Below, one piece after another: positions 1 to 6,046 of a stretch of DNA of 7,134 bases (position 1 is the stretch's first letter; every line of letters begins with the position of its first letter). The notes beneath the pieces are model-generated. The model saw nothing but the letters and a program-made list of their open reading frames with translations. It was not told the DNA's origin and did no database searches. Origin of the DNA: JBLHLB01 sp047618505 (GTDB lineage: Bacteria > Planctomycetota > UBA1135 > GCA-002686595); assembly GCA_047618505.1 (NCBI GenBank), contig JBLHLB010000212.1, positions 1 through 7,134 on the forward strand, read 5' to 3'. Both the position numbers and the translations under genes were made by a program.

Positions 1-22
1 CCCATGCGAGGTCTTCGGCCCG

Positions 23-39
23 CCTGTCAGCATGACAGG
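23..39. repeat. Perfect 7-bp inverted repeat with 3-nt loop
   Basis: CCTGTCA and TGACAGG are exact reverse complements separated by GCA. There is no T-run on either side, so it is not a standard intrinsic terminator. It could be an operator half-site pair for a dimeric repressor, or the end of a transcript from a gene left of the window. It lies about 145 bp before the dipeptidase start. The symmetry is seen directly; the role is unknown. Confidence 0.5.
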
Positions 40-79
40 ATCCCAACGCTGAGGGGCGGGGAGGTGTGCCAACTAGGCT

Positions 80-108
80 CCCCGGGGCCTTCCGCAGGGA
101 AGCCGGGG
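80..108. other. GC-rich interrupted hairpin in the leader of the dipeptidase gene
   Basis: CTTCC (89-93) and GGAAG (98-102) pair around a GCAG loop. GG/CC and CCCC/GGGG pairs continue outward with small bulges. It has no downstream T-run. It may be a weak terminator-like structure for an upstream gene or simply leader structure. Apart from this and the 23-39 inverted repeat I see no gene in positions 1-184, and no promoter that I would defend. Confidence 0.35.
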
Positions 109-184
109 GCCAAGACCGCATCGGGGGATGCGCCGGAGGACAGAAACTGATACCCAAGGGCCCTGATTCAGCCAAGAGCACGCC

Positions 185-1348
185 ATGGCCCCCTCGAATT
201 CAATTAGCAACAGATCTGGCGGAGGAGCTAGCCCCCTCACGCGGGAGGAATTGGCCCGATTCCTCGCGACGGGCCCCGTCTTCGATGCCCATGCGGACTC
301 GATCGGCCTGGCCTGTGACCTGGGGATCGACCTGGCGGAAGAGTCGCCGGGACACCTGGATCTGATGCGGGGCAAGGCAGGCGGATTGGGCGCCTGGGTG
401 GTGGTCTGTTGGGTGGATCCAGAGTCCCACCTGGAGCGCGCGGCGGCCCGCGTAGATGAGATGATGGACGCGGCCGACGACCTGGCCCAACGCCGGCCGG
501 ATCGATTTCGCCTGGTGGGGGACGGGGCCGAGTTCGCTCGCGCCCGTAGCGAAGGAGTTGTCGCCGGTGTACTGGGGATCGAAGGCGGTCACGGCATCGA
601 GGGCAGCTTGGAAACGCTAGAGCGTTTCGTCGCACGCGGTTTGCGCCTGATGACTTTGGTATGGAACAACCACCTGCCGTGGATTCGTTCCTGTCAGGCG
701 GGCGCAGGTGATGACATTCCCCTAGGGCTGTCTGCCTTCGGTCGAGCTGTGGTGCGGCGCATGAATCAACTTGGTGTTGTCGTAGACCTGAGTCATGCGG
801 GCGAGCGTTCGTTCTATGACGCCTTGGAGACGACAGACAAGCCAGTGCTCGCAAGTCACTCCGGTTGCTACGCCCTGCACGATCATCCGCGCAACCTGAA
901 AGATGCTCAGTTGCGTGCCCTACGCGACAACGGAGGGGTTTGCGGCATCGTCCCGCACCCCGGGTTCCTTTCGAAAGAAGCGCGGCAGGAACAGGCGCGT
1001 GTGCGAGCTAGCGCCGAATGGCAAGCGTTGCGGGCGGACAATCCAGCTGCATTGTTTGTCGCACAGCAGAAAATGATGCTGCGCGACATGCGTCCCTATC
1101 CGCTCGATGGATTGATCGATCACATAGAGCACGCGGTCAAAGTGGCCGGTGTAGAGCACGTCGGTATCGGTACCGACTTCGACGGGATCGAGTGTGGACC
1201 GCAAGGGTTGGAGCACGCGGGGCGCTACGGCTCAATCGCCGAAAAGCTACATTCCAGGGGCTTTGCGTTGACCGATATCGATCTCATCCTCGGTCGCAAT
1301 GTGCAGCGTGTGTTTAGCGCTTGCACGCAGGGGCACCCGCTGCACTAG
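185..1348 (+). CDS. Peptidase family M19 (renal/membrane-type) dipeptidase
   Basis: This is a binuclear zinc hydrolase expected to cleave dipeptides, including those with a D-residue at the C-terminal position. It is 387 aa, normal for family M19. By alignment from memory to human DPEP1, the zinc ligands are present: H36 and D38 (FDAHADS), bridging E133 (GIEGGH), H204 (DLSHAG) and H225 (LASHSG). The substrate-binding residues R236 (HPRN) and D331 (GIGTDFDG) are also present. The position matching the DPEP1 His in TLTH is W160 (TLVWNN), a change I recall as usual in bacterial members. The C-terminus has the family's GRNVQRVF. There is no signal peptide, so it is probably cytoplasmic. The ATG at 185 is preceded by no clear Shine-Dalgarno site. 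The gene stands alone on + and ends 10 bp from the stop of a HEAT-gene relic on the other strand. The family call is firm; the substrate is not known. Confidence 0.93.
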   Translation: MAPSNSISNRSGGGASPLTREELARFLATGPVFDAHADSIGLACDLGIDLAEESPGHLDLMRGKAGGLGAWVVVCWVDPESHLERAAARVDEMMDAADDLAQRRPDRFRLVGDGAEFARARSEGVVAGVLGIEGGHGIEGSLETLERFVARGLRLMTLVWNNHLPWIRSCQAGAGDDIPLGLSAFGRAVVRRMNQLGVVVDLSHAGERSFYDALETTDKPVLASHSGCYALHDHPRNLKDAQLRALRDNGGVCGIVPHPGFLSKEARQEQARVRASAEWQALRADNPAALFVAQQKMMLRDMRPYPLDGLIDHIEHAVKVAGVEHVGIGTDFDGIECGPQGLEHAGRYGSIAEKLHSRGFALTDIDLILGRNVQRVFSACTQGHPLH

Positions 1349-1358
1349 TCGCGGGCCG

Positions 1359-1526
1359 CTAGTGCTGGGGCGCTGAGATGACACCCGCTGTGTCATCCGT
1401 GAACATCGGCGTGGATCCCACTATGTCCTGCAGAACAAAGTCTTCGTTGGAGAGGACGTAGTTGTTCACTCCATGGACAAACAGGCGTCGGTGGATAACC
1501 CCGATGTCCGAATTCGTTTTCTCATT
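1359..1526 (-). pseudogene. C-terminal relic of a second HEAT-like protein
   Basis: Reading - from 1526 to the TAG at 1359-1361 gives 55 open codons. The last 54 align without gaps to the last 54 residues of the intact HEAT-like protein at 4966-6027, with 29 identical. Shared blocks include HGV, YV-SN, VG-TPxF and the ending TAG(V/I)ISAPQH. The frame is closed upstream by a TGA at 1527-1529, and similarity stops there, next to a short tandem repeat. So this is the 3' end of a paralogue whose first roughly 300 codons are gone. Having no internal stop over 55 codons suggests that the loss came later than the sequence divergence. It is unlikely to be expressed, since no start codon or promoter remains. 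The homology is direct comparison; the deletion history is inference. Confidence 0.88.
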
Positions 1527-1530
1527 TCAC

Positions 1531-1566
1531 GCTGGGGTCTGTGCTGGGGTCTGTGCTGGGGCCTGT
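1531..1566 (+). repeat. Three tandem copies of a 12-bp unit
   Basis: GCTGGGGTCTGT occurs at 1531-1542 and 1543-1554, and GCTGGGGCCTGT (one change) at 1555-1566. The array starts just after the HEAT relic loses homology, and a strong hairpin follows it directly. It may mark the deletion or insertion breakpoint. It has no spacers, so it is not CRISPR. Confidence 0.85.
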
Positions 1567-1568
1567 AC

Positions 1569-1594
1569 GGGGGCGCCGGGAAACCGGAGCCCCC
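1569..1594. repeat. Strong GC hairpin with GAAA tetraloop
   Basis: GGGGGC (1569-1574) pairs with GCCCCC (1589-1594). A single G/A mismatch follows, then CCGG/CCGG closes a GAAA loop (1580-1583). There is no T-run on either strand, so an intrinsic terminator is unlikely. With the GGGGTCTGT repeats to the left and a GAAACCAAC..AAGGGACA stretch at 1624-1643, the patch resembles degraded REP-type palindromes mobilised by Y1 (IS200-like) transposases. That resemblance is from memory and weak. Confidence 0.6.
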
Positions 1595-1838
1595 ACCGCG
1601 ATCACCGGTTCGGACTGCGTGTAGAAACCAACGACAAGGGACACTGACGGAGTTTTCAGGGTTGAGCAGAGGCCGCTTTCAGCTACCGACGACCCGGCCA
1701 TCTAAACAGCCCTGACGCTGCGGCTCACGTCCCACGTTCACCTGCGCCTAGCCAAGGGCTTCCTTCCGCCTTCGCACGGAACCACCATTTCGTTAATGGA
1801 GCAGGCCACCCGGCCTGGCCATCCGTTGGGTCGTTTCC
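1595..1838. other. Non-coding stretch between repeat patch and FG-GAP gene
   Basis: I find no convincing coding frame, RNA gene or insertion-sequence end here. TCAGGG near 1658 and CCCTGA near 1709 face each other as a short imperfect inverted pair, too weak to call a transposon end. Two short open + frames that enter this stretch (1462-1647 and 1473-1715) begin over the antisense of the HEAT relic and cross the tandem repeat, so they are not genes. Confidence 0.5.
1802..1817 (-). terminator. Hairpin just downstream of the FG-GAP gene, possible terminator
   Basis: CAGGCC and GGCCTG form a perfect 6-bp stem with a 4-nt loop, 21 bp past the stop codon of the minus-strand gene. No U-rich tail follows on the minus strand, so intrinsic termination is doubtful. 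The placement is the main support. Confidence 0.3.
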
Positions 1839-3683
1839 CTACTGAACCGTGAAGGTATGCAGCTGTGAAAGGGTGCCCAAGGATGCAGCTCCGTGAATCC
1901 ACGCCTGCGAATAGAACGTCAGGCCTATCAACGCGGGGATGTTCGGAATCGGAATCGGAAGGCTCAAGCGACCGGCCCCGTTCAGGGGGAAGGCCGGCAG
2001 GAGCACGTAGGGATCCGCAATCAGAAGGGGGCCGTTGATGCCACTCAATTGAATGTTGTCCGTTCCCATCGACAATCCGAGCTCCGCCAGATCGCCCGGG
2101 TTGCCGGCGATGTCGTAGCTGAAGACCTGCCCGATTGTGGGCGTTCCGCGCAGTAGAGCGCCGGTCTCGCGCACGGACGTGTAGGCCATCATTTGGGGAT
2201 TGTCTATCGTCTGGACGATCCCGCTGGGCCAGCGCAGCTCGATGCGATCCACGCTCGAGTCCGTGCCGATGCCGAAGTGCATGGCGTGTTCCGACGTGTT
2301 CGAGAAGCCCTGCCCAACCTGGAGTACGCGATAGATATCGCGGCCCTCGGTCGTGGTGGCCTTGCCCAGGGTGCCAACTCCGGTACGGTTGGAGTAGACC
2401 CCCTCGATCTCGAGGGCCACCCAGGAGTTACTGTTGCCGCGGTTGCGCCAAAAGAAGCTCCCCTCGGCCGTGGAGGGAAGGAAACCCGGTCCGCCGTTGT
2501 TGCAGAAGATGTCTATGTCCCCATCGCGGTCGTAGTCCCCCAGCGCCTGGCCGTGCTGGCGCGTGATGCCACCTGAGTCGAAGCGCGAGGGCGTCGAAAT
2601 ATCGGTGATCGAAAGCCCACCTGCGCCGTTGGGCACCACGCGATAGAGGTAATCGAAATCGTCATAGAACGGGCTGCCCGTACCCATCATGATTTCGGGG
2701 TAGCCGTCGGCGTCCAGGTCCCCGGTGTTGTGCCCCATGTCGGTGTGGGCGCCCATACCGCTGCCTGCGCTCACGTTCCGGAAGGTACCGTCACCATTGT
2801 TGAGGAACACCGGACTCGGGCCCATGGGGACGAGTTGGTACTTAGGAATATAGGCATCCTGGTATCCGTCGTTGTCGAAGTCTTCGAAGACGAATCCAAA
2901 GTTGTCAAAGGGCTCGAGCAAACCCGCCTGGGCCGCACGGTCGATGAACGTGCCGTTCTGCTGATTGTTATAGAGCACGTTGTTGCCCAACTTGTTGCCG
3001 ACGCCGACGTCGGGCCAGCCATCGTTGTCGAAATCGGCTGATCCGGCGTGTCGCCAGCTCCCCACATTGACGATTTGCGCTGCGCTCGAGACGTCCAGGA
3101 AGTTCAAACCGCCTTCGTTACGTAGCAGCATGCACGTGCGGCTGGGGTCGGCGCAGAATAAATCCAAGAAGCCGTCGCGGTCGTAATCCAGGGAGGTGAC
3201 ACCGAAGGTCGGGTTCTCATTAATAGCATCCCCCGACTGCGCGCTCACATCGACCAATAGCCCGGTGACGGCGATGTCGTTGCGCAGCAGCCGGTTGGGC
3301 AGAAGCCGACCGGGGTCATCGAGGTCGCCTTTTCCGCCGTTGCTGAAGTAGACATCGTCGTCGCCATCGTTGTCGAAGTCAGCGGCGAGAACTCCCCAGC
3401 TCAACTCGGCCAGTCCCGTGACTCCCCAGAGACCTGCCGCGTCCTCGAAAGTTCCATCGACCTTCTGGCGAAAGAATTTATCCGCTTCGCCATCGTCCGC
3501 ACAGACGATGTCAAGGAGTCCATCCCGGTCCAGGTCTACCATGGCAACTGCGCGGCCGAAGCTGACGTTGAGGGTACCCGTCGACAGCGTGATGTCATCG
3601 AAGACCAGGCCCTGGGAGTGAGCTTCAGAAGCACCGAAGAGAACGGTGAAGGCACAAGAGCAGAGGAAGGCCGTTGTTTTCAT
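1839..3683 (-). CDS. Secreted FG-GAP/VCBS-repeat protein with ASPIC/UnbV domain
   Basis: Expected to be an exported, calcium-binding beta-propeller protein; no enzyme activity can be assigned. I start it at the ATG at 3683 (614 aa) because this yields a typical signal peptide, MKTTAFLCSCAFTVLFGA, probably cut near AHS/QG at about residue 23. An upstream in-frame ATG at 3842 would only add 53 unlikely residues. Seven DxDxDG calcium loops are visible at about residues 50, 102, 166, 217, 268, 322 and 383 (DLDRDG, DFDNDG, DYDRDG, DFDNDG, DFDNDG, DLDADG, DYDRDG). An ASPIC/UnbV domain follows at about 419-495 (SNRTGVG, HFGIGT, ELRWPSG). The last 100 or so residues form a beta-rich tail of a type I associate with planctomycete secreted proteins, perhaps for sorting or surface attachment. 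No Shine-Dalgarno site is seen. It lies between the two M19/HEAT junction copies with no co-oriented partner. Confidence 0.9.
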   Translation of the reverse strand: MKTTAFLCSCAFTVLFGASEAHSQGLVFDDITLSTGTLNVSFGRAVAMVDLDRDGLLDIVCADDGEADKFFRQKVDGTFEDAAGLWGVTGLAELSWGVLAADFDNDGDDDVYFSNGGKGDLDDPGRLLPNRLLRNDIAVTGLLVDVSAQSGDAINENPTFGVTSLDYDRDGFLDLFCADPSRTCMLLRNEGGLNFLDVSSAAQIVNVGSWRHAGSADFDNDGWPDVGVGNKLGNNVLYNNQQNGTFIDRAAQAGLLEPFDNFGFVFEDFDNDGYQDAYIPKYQLVPMGPSPVFLNNGDGTFRNVSAGSGMGAHTDMGHNTGDLDADGYPEIMMGTGSPFYDDFDYLYRVVPNGAGGLSITDISTPSRFDSGGITRQHGQALGDYDRDGDIDIFCNNGGPGFLPSTAEGSFFWRNRGNSNSWVALEIEGVYSNRTGVGTLGKATTTEGRDIYRVLQVGQGFSNTSEHAMHFGIGTDSSVDRIELRWPSGIVQTIDNPQMMAYTSVRETGALLRGTPTIGQVFSYDIAGNPGDLAELGLSMGTDNIQLSGINGPLLIADPYVLLPAFPLNGAGRLSLPIPIPNIPALIGLTFYSQAWIHGAASLGTLSQLHTFTVQ

Positions 3684-3714
3684 GGTGCGGTACAAGTGAT
3701 GCGATGCAAGGTGA

Positions 3715-3726
3715 AGTAGATCTACT
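3715..3726. promoter_or_regulatory. 12-bp perfect palindrome upstream of the FG-GAP gene
   Basis: AGTAGATCTACT is fully self-complementary and lies 31 bp upstream of the chosen start of the minus-strand secreted protein, where an operator would fit. A second inverted pair, GGTGAC (3740-3745) and GTCACC (3760-3765), lies just beyond. No promoter boxes are recognisable. The symmetry is seen; regulation is conjecture. Confidence 0.3.
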
Positions 3727-3849
3727 GATAGGCAGCCATGGTGACGCTGTAATCCAACGGTCACCCGGGAGGTAATCGAAGTGGGTCGACGGGGGGGTCG
3801 AGCCAACCATACAGCGCTGTCCGGTTCGCCCTGATTGGTCATGGGTTAG

Positions 3850-3981
3850 CGGGTGCGTCACGGTCTGCTGGGCCTGCCCACCGCGGCGTTCGTGCGCAAG
3901 TTCACTTCCCAGGAGAACCTGCGGCTCCCCGTCATCAGGATTCAGGCGGAGTTACCCGAAGACAGCGAGACGAACTTCTGA
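3850..3981 (+). pseudogene. Orphan 3' coding tail of an unrecognised gene
   Basis: After a TAG at 3847-3849, a frame of 43 codons runs to a TGA at 3979-3981. The product contains LLGLPTAAFVRKFTSQENL and ends ELPEDSETNF. By hand count 37 of the 43 codons end in G or C, which is coding-like. It has no plausible start codon context and no 5' part, so it reads as the truncated C-terminal end of a gene lost to rearrangement. I do not recognise the family. It abuts the transposase relic directly, and the two share a frame, so chance readthrough from the IS 5' region is an alternative. Confidence 0.4.
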
Positions 3982-4285
3982 GTCTATCCGAAGTACAAGG
4001 CTCGTGTGTGTCTAGAAAAGCTGGGTACGAGATGAGGGATAGGCCCCTTGCGTCCGGGGTACAGGCCCTGGTCGCAAACCGCCTTGAGCTGCGTTGGTCA
4101 AGAGCCAGGGTAGTGAGCGTCAAGGAAAAGGCACGTCAGACGTGTCAGGTCGGAGTCGGAAAGACGAGCGCAAGCGAACCACACCATCTCCATGCAACTC
4201 GCTGGCTTCGCGAGATCGCTCGCAAGGAGCCCGGCATGTTTGCGCACTGCTTGATGGGGGCGTTTCCTTGAATGGTAGGTAGTCG

Positions 4286-4319
4286 GAGCCGTGTGAATGG
4301 AGACATTCACGCACGGTTC
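4286..4319 (+). ncRNA. Group II intron domain V (catalytic hairpin)
   Basis: The 34 nt fold exactly as the standard form: a 9-bp lower stem GAGCCGTGT/GCACGGTTC with two G-U pairs, a 2-nt bulge AC (4309-4310), a 5-bp upper stem GAATG/CATTC, and a GAGA (GNRA) tetraloop at 4300-4303. The catalytic AGC triad is at 4287-4289. Every expected element is intact, so this domain looks unmutated although the host transposase is dead. Confidence 0.93.
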
Positions 4320-4322
4320 TGG

Positions 4323-4356
4323 GAGAGCGTGGGGGTGCAATTCCCCCGCGCTACTC
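4323..4356 (+). ncRNA. Group II intron domain VI with branch-point adenosine
   Basis: GAG (4323-4325) pairs with CTC (4354-4356), AGCG (4326-4329) with CGCT (4349-4352), and GGGGG (4331-4335) with CCCCC (4343-4347), with a U-G pair between the last two. This leaves A4353 unpaired. It is the seventh base counted back from the proposed 3' end at C4359, the usual place for the lariat branch point. Confidence 0.88.
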
Positions 4357-4917
4357 AACTGTCGCGTCACAAACTGGGGGTAGTACGACGAGTCCCCGTT
4401 CAGGGGGACGACAGAACTCTGTGGATCTAACCAGAAGCAGTCAAAGCCTGGACTGCGAAACCCACCGGTCGACGCGGAGCCCGCAGAGGTACTCCGACCT
4501 AGCCATTGAAGCAGGGCTGAAGCCGCGGCTCGACTACTGCATGCCCTTGCGCTAAGCGGAGAACTTCCTTCGATGCTGGGCCACACGATTCTTTTCGCGA
4601 CGGAGTAAAGGACTGAGGCTGAGCCTTGATTTTGTGAAGGCCTAAGAATCCCATCCACATGATCATCGACTGCACCGGGATCTCGACCGTAGGGGAGGGC
4701 AAATGGCCCGCCGCCAGAAACGGCCAACGAGAAAGGCGAAGATGGCGCGAGCTTCACATCGGAGTCGACCGGCGCCGCAAGATCCTGACTCAGGTTCTGA
4801 CCGTGAGCACTGGTGACGAAGCCAACACGGGGCTCGCAATCATCAAGGCGATCAGGGGAAAGCTCGTCTGCGTCAGCGGCGACGCAGCGAACGACGCTCG
4901 CACAACAACGCTGCGAC

Positions 4918-4953
4918 TTCAGCGCCTGCCGCCAGAGGCACCCGCTGCGCTAG
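4918..4953 (+). pseudogene. 3' end relic of a second M19 dipeptidase gene
   Basis: Eleven codons and a TAG read FSACRQRHPLR, against FSACTQGHPLH at the end of the intact dipeptidase. At DNA level, the final 33 bp (4921-4953 against 1316-1348) match at 27 positions without gaps. Similarity is lost upstream, where transposase-like sequence ends at about 4901, so the joining point lies within about 16 bp. On its own the match is short. The conserved distance to the neighbouring HEAT stop (12 bp here, 10 bp at the left copy) makes common descent much more likely than chance. Confidence 0.75.
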
Positions 4954-4965
4954 CACCGGATTCAA

Positions 4966-6027
4966 TCAGTGCTGCGGTGCAGAGATGATCCCAGCTGTCA
5001 GGTCGTTGAACTTCGGCGTCTGCCCCACCATGTTGCTCAGGAGGAATCTCCCGTTGCTCGAGACGTATCTGGAGACGCCATGCTGCTGCATGCGGTGGAG
5101 GAGGACTCCGAGGTCGGTCGACGGATCCTCGGCCTGTTGAATCAGCAAGCGTAGGAACGCATAGGCCTGGGTGTCCGAGCGACCCAATTCGGTCCTTAGG
5201 AGTGGCAGTGCGCCGGGGCCAAGACTTGCCATTGCCGAGGCTGCAATTACCGCATCGCCGCCGACGTGGTTGTCTCGCATTCGCCAGGCGAGAATTCCTA
5301 TGATCGTGTCCATGTCCCCGCCAAGTTCCTGGGCTGGTTGCGAGCTGCCCCAGGCCAAGAGGCAGGCCACAAGGAAGCTCTGCTGGCGATCCCGGGAGCG
5401 GAGTTTTTGCCGCAGCAGAGGCCGAGCCTTCTGCGCGTGCTTATGCAGGAACTCAGAAGAGCGCTGGGCATTCTTGACCCACATTCCCCGCCCGTTGCGC
5501 CCCGGTTTGTGGGCATCCAGATCAAAGGGCAGGCGATCGTGCTCCAGTCCCTCTATGGCAGCAGCCAGCAGCCCCTGGCTCGGGTCGTTGTCCAGGTCGT
5601 AGAGCAGGACGGCGGCGAGCTGACGCTGTTGACGGTCATGGGATCCCAGGACTTCCCGCAGGTAGGGGGCGGCGACATCGCCCAGGCGCTCAAGCTCGTA
5701 CATCGCCCGACTGGCGTTCAAGCGCACATCGTCGTCCACAAGGTCTCGCACAAGGACTCTGATCACAGCGGGCGTTGCGATAACGGGCTCTGCCGTCGAG
5801 GGCGAAACCCTGGGGCCAAAGGCAACCCCGAGCGTGCCGCCCGGCAAAGCGCTTCTGGCGCCCCCATGGTCCACCGCCGCCAGTCGCGACTGGTCCTCGA
5901 TCTCCGCCCCCGCGCGTTTGGAAAACGGTGCCGCCGCCTCTACCACATCATGCGGAGTCACACCCAGAGCCAAGGCCACCCCGACGGGTAGGGCGATAAG
6001 CAGCAGCAACAAGACGTTGCGCGACAC
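4966..6027 (-). CDS. Membrane-anchored HEAT-like repeat protein
   Basis: Function unknown; probably a scaffold held at the membrane or exported. I start it at the GTG at 6027 (353 aa) because AGGAGGT lies upstream at 6046-6040 and the product then begins MSRNVLLLLLIALPVGVALALG, a signal peptide or single membrane anchor. An in-frame GTG at 6060 would give 364 aa but places the AGGAGGT inside the gene. A low-complexity linker runs to about residue 85. Three alpha-helical repeat stretches follow at about 94-130 (DVRLNASRAMYELERLG), 196-227 (KARPLLRQKLRSRDRQQSF) and 254-297 (SAMASLGPGALPLLRTELG), resembling HEAT/PBS-lyase repeats. The final 54 residues, ending TAGIISAPQH, are shared with the relic at 1359-1526. 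It lies 79 bp downstream of the MFS gene on the same strand, so co-transcription is plausible. Confidence 0.75.
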   Translation of the reverse strand: MSRNVLLLLLIALPVGVALALGVTPHDVVEAAAPFSKRAGAEIEDQSRLAAVDHGGARSALPGGTLGVAFGPRVSPSTAEPVIATPAVIRVLVRDLVDDDVRLNASRAMYELERLGDVAAPYLREVLGSHDRQQRQLAAVLLYDLDNDPSQGLLAAAIEGLEHDRLPFDLDAHKPGRNGRGMWVKNAQRSSEFLHKHAQKARPLLRQKLRSRDRQQSFLVACLLAWGSSQPAQELGGDMDTIIGILAWRMRDNHVGGDAVIAASAMASLGPGALPLLRTELGRSDTQAYAFLRLLIQQAEDPSTDLGVLLHRMQQHGVSRYVSSNGRFLLSNMVGQTPKFNDLTAGIISAPQH

Positions 6028-6039
6028 TCTTCGCTGCCT

Positions 6040-6046
6040 ACCTCCT
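6040..6046 (-). promoter_or_regulatory. Ribosome binding site deciding the HEAT gene start
   Basis: AGGAGGT on the minus strand lies 12 nt before the GTG at 6027. The spacing is a little long, but this is the only strong Shine-Dalgarno match in the window near a gene start, and it favours 6027 over the GTG at 6060. Confidence 0.5.

Larger units (their letters stand above)
4006..4359 (+). mobile_element. Short ORF-less group II intron
   Basis: The 3' part has a canonical domain V (4286-4319) and domain VI (4323-4356), ending in AAC. The 5' end GTGTG at 4006 fits the GUGYG consensus. The last six exon bases (GCTCGT, 4000-4005) are fully complementary to ACGAGC at 4164-4169, a candidate EBS1/IBS1 pair. 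Joining 4005 to 4360 keeps the transposase frame (KYKAR-CRVTNWG), which independently supports both ends. At 354 nt there is no reverse transcriptase gene, and the ribozyme is shorter than ordinary bacterial ones, so domain I may be reduced or damaged. AAGGAG (4224-4229) followed by an ATG at 4236 and 11 codons may be the remnant of the lost maturase start in domain IV. CTT(C)GCGAG/CTCGCAAG (4206-4226) forms a further stem. Mobility would need a maturase supplied in trans. Splicing competence is not established. Confidence 0.85.
3982..4901 (+). pseudogene. Decayed IS5-family (IS903-like) transposase, intron-interrupted
   Basis: Pieces in three frames line up in order with an IS5/IS903-type DDE transposase. 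They are PKYKAR | CRVTNWG*YDES (3988-4005 and from 4360), LWI*PEAVKAWTAKPTGRRG (about 4419-4478), YSDLAIEAGLKPRL..MPLR*AENFLR (from 4490), SRRSKGLRLSLDF (about 4590-4630), and PIHMIIDCTG..VGEGKW..RRRWRELHIGVD..SGDAANDAR (about 4650-4901). The first catalytic Asp is in IDCTG (about 4668) and the second in SGDAAND (about 4881), 71 residues apart as in IS903. The third catalytic Glu and the rest of the 3' end are missing. There are at least three in-frame stops or frame changes, and roughly 18 codons are lost after AENFLR. No terminal inverted repeats were found. It is interrupted by a group II intron at 4006-4359 and ends against an M19 relic. Confidence 0.85.

Noticed and set aside
237..854. 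205-codon minus-strand frame opposite the dipeptidase
   Set aside because: Arg/Pro-rich antisense shadow of a well-supported M19 gene.
1531..1566. CRISPR-like array
   Set aside because: The 12-bp units are directly adjacent with no spacers, and there are no cas genes.
3684..3842. Longer start for the FG-GAP protein at the ATG at 3842
   Set aside because: The extra 53 residues are not signal-like and bury a normal signal peptide that begins at 3683.
4098..4757. 219-codon open frame on the minus strand
   Set aside because: It runs antisense through the group II intron's domains V and VI and through the transposase relic, and its product resembles nothing recognisable.
4659..4988. Intact 109-codon gene starting at MIIDCTG
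   Set aside because: The ATG is internal to a transposase domain, upstream transposase segments are visible in other frames, and the 3' part reads into the M19 relic out of frame.
5266..5991. 241-codon open frame on the plus strand
   Set aside because: It is a high-GC shadow antisense to the HEAT-like gene, which has the signal peptide, repeats and ribosome binding site.
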